Assembly: GCA_930367215.1 (NCBI GenBank)
Contig: OV884056.1
Span: forward strand, 87,803,285 to 87,867,284
Direction: 5' to 3'
DNA length: 64,000 nucleotides
Source: Pollenia angustigena
Lineage: Eukaryota; Arthropoda; Insecta; Diptera; Polleniidae
Position 1 is the stretch's first letter; every line of letters starts with the position of its first letter. Made by a program: the position numbers and the translations under genes. Under the pieces are notes generated by a model. That model had not been told where the DNA came from. It worked only from the letters and a program-made list of their open reading frames with translations, and made no database searches. Positions 57,928 through 64,000 of the stretch are shown here, piece by piece.

Positions 57928-58732
57928 CAGGGCTGTCAGATATGGCGATTTATCGTCAAACGTGGCGATTCTGAAACGTGTTTGGCCATGGGATTTTCCT
58001 TTTGGCGACTTGCGATTTTTGATATAACCGACGATTTACTTGGCTACTTTTACCATTTATATTATTTCAGCGATTTTTTAACAGTTTGTAATTTTTTGTT
58101 ATCATTTCTAATTTAAAAATAAATCTGGCAATTTTTAAGTGAATTTTATATTCAGTCACTATCAAGGCGAATTCAAGTACAGGTGGTGTCGGACCTACAA
58201 CAGTCCAAAAACAACATAAGGTTTTTTGCATTGTTAGTGCTTATAACTCAAAATGTCAACTAGTCTTAGCAAAACACTAACAAATAAGCTTGAACTGTCA
58301 ACATTAGATGCCGTTTCGACACCACCTGTCAACATTAGATGCCGTTTCGACACCACCTTGGTCTCTATTTAGTTCTAATAGTATTTATGCAGGTCAGAAC
58401 ACCAGTAATGAAATTAATAAGGCTGAAGTGTACAATCTTATAGACTTGTGTACTTAATTTTAGTTTTTTTAACTGAATATATGATCTCCATTTTATGTTA
58501 TTTAAAAAAAATAGCAGAAACTAAACAAAATTTACTTGCGACGACTTTTTTGTATTTTTTTCAGTTTTTTTTTGGCGATTTTTGACTGAAATATTAACTA
58601 GCTTTTTTGTATGCAAAATTTAATTTAAAAAAAAAAAAATTACGAAAACGGAATAAAATTGACGTTTGGATATTTTTGGCGATTTCAGACATCCGGTTTG
58701 TCGATGGAGCTCAAAAAAATCTGACAACCGTG
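57928..58732 (+). mobile_element. hAT element, ends cagggctgtcagat (third site)
   Basis: Left cagggctgtcagatatggcg and reverse-complemented right cacggttgtcagattttttt. Flanks ggttacat (57920-57927) and ggtaacat (58733-58740) are an 8-bp duplication with one mismatch. Shares cgtcaaacgtggcgatt with 35541. A 31-bp tandem duplication starting gtcaacattagatgccgttt lies at 58297-58358. Confidence 0.85.
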
Positions 58733-58740
58733 GGTAACAT

Positions 58741-59198
58741 ACAAATCGTTAATTTATTTGAGTGATCGCTTACTTTGATTTTAAAGCACCCATTAAACGG
58801 TCATACTTGGTATGTTGAGAGAGAGATGCCAAGTACATCAGTACAAAACAAGGTCTATCCAATAGGTCTGCTTAAGAAGCCAGATGTTTATTTGGTTTAT
58901 TCCTCAACGATATCAAAAGTTGTTTACATTTTCCTTATACGTGTATGTTTTTGTTTACTCTTTTGGTTTTTTGCCACACATACATGCACACAAAACACAT
59001 TTTTCCTTTTGTTTTGCCTATGTGGTAGTAAGATTTTGACAACGGCGAGGAATTTTACACAAACAAAATGCCTGTTGTTTTTTGTATTGTTGTATTGTTG
59101 TAGTAGTAAGCCGACCTATTGGATAGGCCTTGGTACAAAACAAACATTGAAAAGTGAAGTTTCTCTTTAATGATGAAACAGAACTGAGTCTTCAACTT
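58741..59198. other. spacer between two inverted hAT copies
   Basis: Holds an open frame at 58775-59170 with no recognisable domain, a hydrophobic segment and low-complexity phenylalanine runs. Probably chance. It would be the loop if the flanking copies paired. Confidence 0.35.
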
Positions 59199-59786
59199 CA
59201 GGTCAGATTTTTTTGAGCTCCATCGCCAAACCGGATGTCAGAAATCGCCAAACGTCAATTTTGTTCAGTTTTTGTAAATTTTTTTTTTAAATTAAATTTT
59301 GCATACAAAAAACGCTAGTATATTTCAGTCAAAAATCGCCAAAAAAAAAACAAAAAAAATCACCGAAAGTAAATTTTGTTTTGTTTCTGTTTTTTTTTTT
59401 TTTTTTTTTTTTAATGACATAAAATGGAGATCATATATTCAGTTAAAAAACTTAAATTAAGTACACAATTCTATAAGATCGTACCTGAAGTGTACGTCAC
59501 CGATTTCATTACTGGAGTTTTGACCTGCATACATACTATTATAGTTAAATAGTGATAAAATTAAAATGATAACAAAGCAAAAATCATGTAAAAACAAAGT
59601 AGCAATTTTTTTTTGTATTAGTAATGAAAACAAAAAATGACAAGCTGTTAAACAAAATCGCCGAAATAAAATAAATGGTAAAAATAGCCAAATCAATCGC
59701 CAGTTATATCAAATGGGAAATCCCATCGCCAAACACGTTTAAAAATCGCCACGTTTGGCGAGAAATCGCCTTATCTGACAGCCCTG
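59199..59786 (-). mobile_element. hAT element, same family, inverted and end-damaged
   Basis: The right end, read on the minus strand, is cagggctgtcagataaggcg. The left portion aggtcagatttttttgagct lacks the first bases of the usual end. No matching 8-bp flanks were found, so one end has been lost or rearranged. Confidence 0.75.
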
Positions 59787-60115
59787 CCCATAATTACAAC
59801 GTCGGCATTAACTTCAAATTCTCTCTCATTTCTTTCGTTTTCTTTTGTTCTTATTTTTCTTTGTTTACAAAATGTATGAAATTTAATGAAAGTATGGTAG
59901 CATTGTTAAGAGAATAAGTGTCTATATGTGAGAGCATTGGAAAAAACGTCCTCAAAATAAAATTGATTTTATATCTCGACCGGATTCGCTGGCATAATTT
60001 TATGTCAAACTGTATGAAAAACATCGTTCAGCACCAGTTCTGTATCATCATTTATGATGGCGCGTGAATAAGTTGCTATTTTGATAATAAATTAGTTATT
60101 GGCGGACGACAAGGC
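59787..60115. other. no feature recognised
   Basis: Ordinary AT-rich DNA. Confidence 0.35.
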
Positions 60116-60119
60116 AAAA

Positions 60120-60387
60120 GGCCCAACCACAATGTGATAAAGTTGGCTTAAGCAAATGTACAAATACATGTACAGCATATGAGGCAAACCATATTGAACT
60201 TAAAGAAACTTTTTGTTAAATTTTATGAAACTGTCATTTGCTTAAGCAAAGTGCGAAACTGATCGCACATTCCGTACGGAATCAAACGTTTGTTGTTTTT
60301 GCTTTTGTGTTTATTAATGCATTTGAGAGGCTTTTTGTTAATTTTTGACAGTAGGTTAAGCAAGGCAATGCATGTTATGGTTGGGCC
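60120..60387. mobile_element. 268-bp MITE, ends ggcccaacca
   Basis: Left ggcccaaccacaatgtg and reverse-complemented right ggcccaaccataacatg match. Both inner zones carry ttaagcaa motifs. The flanking bases do not give a clear duplication. Confidence 0.7.
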
Positions 60388-60698
60388 TAAAGAAAAGCAC
60401 GAGTTAGAACAAAAGATGATCCCATACAAAATTATTAAGAAATTGGAAGTGCAAAAATTTTGATTTTCAACATACCAAACACTGACATACGAATTGTCCG
60501 CTATTACACGAGTATGATGTCATACCATTCTCCCATACCAAGTATGATCGTCTAATAGGCGCTTAAGGTTAATTTGTGAAACTCTCTTTTACAAAAATAT
60601 ATAATTTGTTGAAGATGAGCATTGAAATTTTTTGCAGTAAAGCCACCAAAATGAAATATTTTAATGAAAATTTAATTTTCCCCCTTTAGCCGTAATAA

Positions 60699-60884
60699 AC
60701 TATCTTTGATTTATTACTGCCACATGCCAATACAGACAGTGAAAGGATTTTTTCTATCATTACTGATGTTTACATTAAGAAAAGAAACAAGCTAAGTCAT
60801 GAAATTTTATCTTCAATTTGCATAATTTTTTACAAGACGAATGTAAATATAGTTATACCTTCCATTTTAACGAAAATGATTTAA
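60699..60884 (+). pseudogene. hAT transposase C-terminal (dimerisation) relic
   Basis: The frame reads DLLLPHANTDSERIFSIITD, then VYIKKRNKLSHEILSSICII, and ends at a stop at 60882-60884. LPHSNADxERIFSIVTD followed by KKRNxLSHExL is the well-known hAT C-terminal motif. A stop lies just upstream (60696-60698). A possible acceptor (ccccctttag) precedes it at 60681-60690. No catalytic domain is seen. Confidence 0.75.
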
Positions 60885-61257
60885 AAAAAAAAAATGGTAT
60901 TTATAGGCTTCAATTGTTAGGAAATCACCAGTCAAAACTAAAAAAGGCAAGCAATTTATAGTTCTAAACAAAAAATTCAACAGCACAAAGTACATACATA
61001 CATACATATTTTGGCTTGTTTCACTTCTTTTAAACCAATAAACTAAATGTGATTTTAAGTGAATTATACTTGTTTATTATGTTTTTTTTTAATTTTTGTT
61101 TATTTAGTTTTTAGTTTATAAAAAGAACTGATCTGTTTGTGATAAACATATATACATATATATGTTTGTATATGTATTATCATTTTAAAGTTGTAGGGAT
61201 TTTTGTAGAGACACATTTTTGAGCGCGAAGGGAAAAATAGGGATTTTTTCAGTATAT

Positions 61258-61384
61258 CAGCCCAATTATGAATAAAAATTCCCCGGGAGTTGTCTCCCTT
61301 CTCCCAGTTTTCCTATGTAAATTCAATTGTAAAAATGGGAAAAGGGAAAAAACTCCCGGGGAATTTTTATTCATATTTGGGCTG
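61258..61384. mobile_element. 127-bp MITE, ends cagcccaa, strong hairpin
   Basis: Left cagcccaattatgaataaaa and reverse-complemented right cagcccaaatatgaataaaa, then attccccgggag in both. Flanked by tat on each side. Its arms cover almost the whole element, so a long hairpin is possible. A truncated relative is at 25596-25682. Confidence 0.8.
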
Positions 61385-61512
61385 TATAACATTACTGCCT
61401 GGTTATCAGTGTGACCAGATTTTAAAATAATAAAAAGCTTAATCATGTTTGGAATAGAGCTAAAGAAGGGAATTTAAAGCCAAAAAATAAAACTTAATTT
61501 GTTTATAGCTTT

Positions 61513-61984
61513 CTAAGGCCTACTTTTACAGTCATGAGTTAACTATTAGTAAACTTAAATGATAGCTACTGGTTAACTAGCATTTCATATTACCAGTATA
61601 TTGGTTAACTTAAAATTTTCATTATATAAAAAAATGGTAACTCTATCAAAATACCAAATTTCAATGTTTGTAGCAGTATTTTTCTTTTAATTTTTATTAT
61701 TTATAAATATGAAAAATACCGAAATGTCATAGAAAACAAAAAAATGGCGATGTTACTGCTAAAGAAAAAGAATATGTGTGGAAGCATCTGTGTATAATTT
61801 ATAATAGTTATTTTCTACAAAAAAAAAAAAAAAAAAAAAATGTAAGCGGAAGGGCTGTTGCCTAACTAGTAGTTAACCAATAACATTTGATAATTTTACT
61901 CATGGTTAACAAAAAGCTAGAAATACTATTTAATTAGTTAAACCATTGCTATTAGCTAAATGATAACTTTTAATTTAGGCCTAA
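61513..61984. mobile_element. possible MITE, ends aaggccta
   Basis: Left taaggcctacttttac and reverse-complemented right ttaggcctaaatta match only at the tip. Many gttaac and agttaac motifs occur in both orientations inside, and a poly-A run at 61819-61839. Weakly supported. Confidence 0.4.
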
Positions 61985-62254
61985 TAGTAACTTTTAGTTA
62001 TAAACACTATTAAATAGTGTTTAAGTAGGTATATCTTTATATATTGAAAATTGTAACGTGACTGACGGATTCATTATTGCACAGCCTAAACGCTTAAAGA
62101 TAAAAATTTTTACCGGAGGTTGATCTCTCGCCAAATCGATCCACAAAGACGGGATTTTTTAAATTTGCTAGTCTTATATGTCCTATACTAATAGAAATAC
62201 AAATAAATTAATATTTATAGCTGTTCATTAAAAAAAAACAAGCGGACAGATGTC

Positions 62255-62630
62255 TGGTACTTTTTTTAAATTCGGCCCTTTGGGGATTGAACGGGTAAAA
62301 TCTGTATTTTGGAACTTATTTGTGGCCTCATCTATCTTTTAAACCAATAATTAAAGAAATAAAGATTATATTACATTCGTAACTTGTCTAAAAAATGCAA
62401 ATATGTATGAGTTTGGTACTTTTTTTGAAATTTTAACGTTTAAGGGTGGAAGATGGGAAGTAAACGGGTAAAACCTGAATTTTGGAACTTATTTGTCGCC
62501 CCATCTATCTTTTAGACTAAAAAAACTTTTTCGAATTTTTTTGAAAATTTGAACGTTTAAGAGGTGAAAATGGTACTTAATTTTGGTATTTTTTGTTTGT
62601 TTTTTTTTACAAAACCTTTGTATCCTTTTA
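62255..62630 (+). repeat. diverged ~174-bp tandem repeat
   Basis: acgggtaaaa-ctg-attttgg with aacttatttgt(g/c)gcc and catctatcttttaaac-like blocks occurs at 62289-62345 and 62463-62515. A third, weaker unit starts near 62530 (tttgaaaatttgaacgttta). Confidence 0.65.
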
Positions 62631-62988
62631 TTGATATATACGTATTTAATTATCGGCTCCCCCTACAATATTAATATTTTTAGTACTTCAATCGGGAGGA
62701 AAAGTATTAAAAACTTGGACTATTTTTACCTTACGGTTTAATGTGTATAATACGGAATATAATACGGAATTATGCTCTAGATACAAGATAAAAAATTAAG
62801 ATAAATATAACAAATCAATTCATAAAACAATAATAAAAACAAACAAAAATTGAGGTACTCAAGATATGAGATCAAAAAGATAATTCATAAAATAGATAAA
62901 ATATTTTAAATAAATATATTAACATTTTTTAACGGCTAAGGAAATAACATTCTGACACACTCAAAGCGCTTAGTAAGTCGTCAAAAAG

Positions 62989-63495
62989 TAGAGTTTTCTA
63001 AAAACCGTAAAAATGTGAAACCGCGGTTTCGGTTTTAAAATGATTAAAACCGGTCGGTTCCGGTTCGGTTTTCGGTTTTGAACATATCAAAGTTAAATTT
63101 CATACAATTTCAATTCAGTTACTTTTATTAGCACTTATGTAAGTGTACACCTGAACCTGGGCAGGCATTTTTTACTTGTTTCCGTTTTTTTTTAAATATA
63201 ATTACATATTAATTATATTAGAACGAAACTTTATGTAATCCTCAATCAAAGGTAGTTTGTGCCACACAAATTAGGTCTCTACTTAAGGGTTAAAAAGGTA
63301 ACATTTGTTCTTCTTAGTACTTATTTTGAATTTTAAGGATTTTGAAATATCTTGCCATTGTTGCAAGCTGTTATGTAGAGTTTTTGTGTATGAAGTTCCA
63401 GTATTATGTATAATTTGCAATTTCTTAATAAAAATATTTTTAAAGCATTAAAAACCGCGGTTTCGATTTCAGTTAAAACCGAAAAGCAATCCCTA
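62989..63495. mobile_element. hAT (Ac-like ends) element of 507 bp
   Basis: Left tagagttttctaaaaaccg and reverse-complemented right tagggattgcttttcggttt. gtcaaaaag lies on both sides (62980-62988, 63496-63504), which contains a perfect 8-bp duplication. Interior ends contain ccgcggttt in both orientations. No transposase. Confidence 0.75.
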
Positions 63496-63504
63496 GTCAA
63501 AAAG

Positions 63505-64000
63505 TATATTTATTATTTTATTTACTAATTACCATGTTTCCGAAAAATTTCTTTCATTTTTTTACCGAGGTTGGATAAATAGTTAAAAGTGCACCGTTGT
63601 AGAATGCTTTTGATTCACAATAAGAAGCATTTTTTTTATAAAAATGTCTATATCAGTCAAATGTATGTCAAGGTTCATGCAAAAAATAGCATCAACCTCT
63701 TACAAACCTTGTCATTTCATTAGGTCTATCTGTAATCTTTAGGGCAATGTGTTTTTCAAATTGTATGCTGTAGTTTCTTACACGAGTTTCCAAATTTTTT
63801 TTTTATTTCGGTTTCCCCGCACTTGAAGGATATATAAACCAACACAAATTGAAAAAAATTTGTGCTTACCACCTAATAAACATATCGCTCCTTCATTGTA
63901 ACATAGTCATTCATATCTCAAAAAAATCAAAAATTGTAAGTTATTTAAGCAAAGTGTTCCTTCATGCCTTCTCGTATTTTATCTCAAACTGAACCGAAGT
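63505..64000. other. no feature recognised
   Basis: AT-rich DNA running to the window end without supported features. Confidence 0.35.

Noticed and set aside
58775..59170. 131-codon open frame
   Set aside because: Composition is low-complexity and hydrophobic. It lies in the spacer between two inverted hAT copies and matches no family I know.
412..60429. Most open frames of 60-110 codons throughout the window
   Set aside because: They are rich in F, K, N, I and Y as expected from AT-rich DNA. Many overlap on both strands or run across transposon ends, and they show no domains or splice signals.

Overview
The window looks like non-coding eukaryotic DNA from an insect, most likely a brachyceran fly. 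It is very AT-rich. It carries tRNA-headed SINEs, tacatacat-type microsatellites, LINE, mariner, pogo, Harbinger and hAT debris, and the fly-type dispersed repeat that begins tatacccttcacc. No prokaryotic operon, rRNA, intact tRNA or CRISPR array was seen. The taxon is an inference from composition and repeats. Almost all long open frames are chance frames in AT-rich DNA.

Only one stretch looks like a host gene: a minus-strand first coding exon at 25945-26060 with an upstream in-frame stop, a good start context and a canonical GT donor. Its product is not recognised. The rest is a dense, nested transposon landscape.

Region by region. 1-4.9 kb: a Harbinger-nuclease relic, a complete pogo-type element with TA duplication, a mariner relic, long unique AT-rich DNA, and a terminal-inverted-repeat (TIR) element. 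5.3-5.6 kb: a SINE joined to the end of a CACTGAAAG element. 8-15.3 kb: a cluster of MITEs, several flanked by TTAA, some inside a 2.6-kb hAT-like element. 15.8-21.7 kb: a foldback structure running into a 2554-bp tandem duplication whose second copy completes a CACTGAAAG element carrying a SINE. 22.0-25.5 kb: an element with ~185-bp TIRs holding satellite-like repeats, then a CCCC-motif inverted-repeat element with a minisatellite. 25.5-27.7 kb: the host exon and its flanks. 27.8-30.4 kb: a MITE, a broken LINE reverse transcriptase interrupted by a SINE, and a 322-bp tandem repeat. 30.8-32.5 kb: two or three domain-bearing coding relics.

32.3-53.4 kb is the most striking part. A large foldback-like element with long, diverged inverted arms contains a 10,156-bp tandem duplication; all compared open frames are conserved at a constant offset. 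Each unit holds a hAT element with an inverted captured segment, a hAT inside another hAT, four TTAA-type MITEs (two of them sharing one TTAA), and a mariner-type transposase relic. 53.4-64 kb: a second TTAA MITE copy, a TA-type MITE, hAT elements of the same family as the nested one, a hAT transposase C-terminal relic and several small MITEs.

The elements work together only as a nest: insertion order can be read from which element interrupts which, and many target-site duplications are still visible. All repeat calls are by eye, without database searches.
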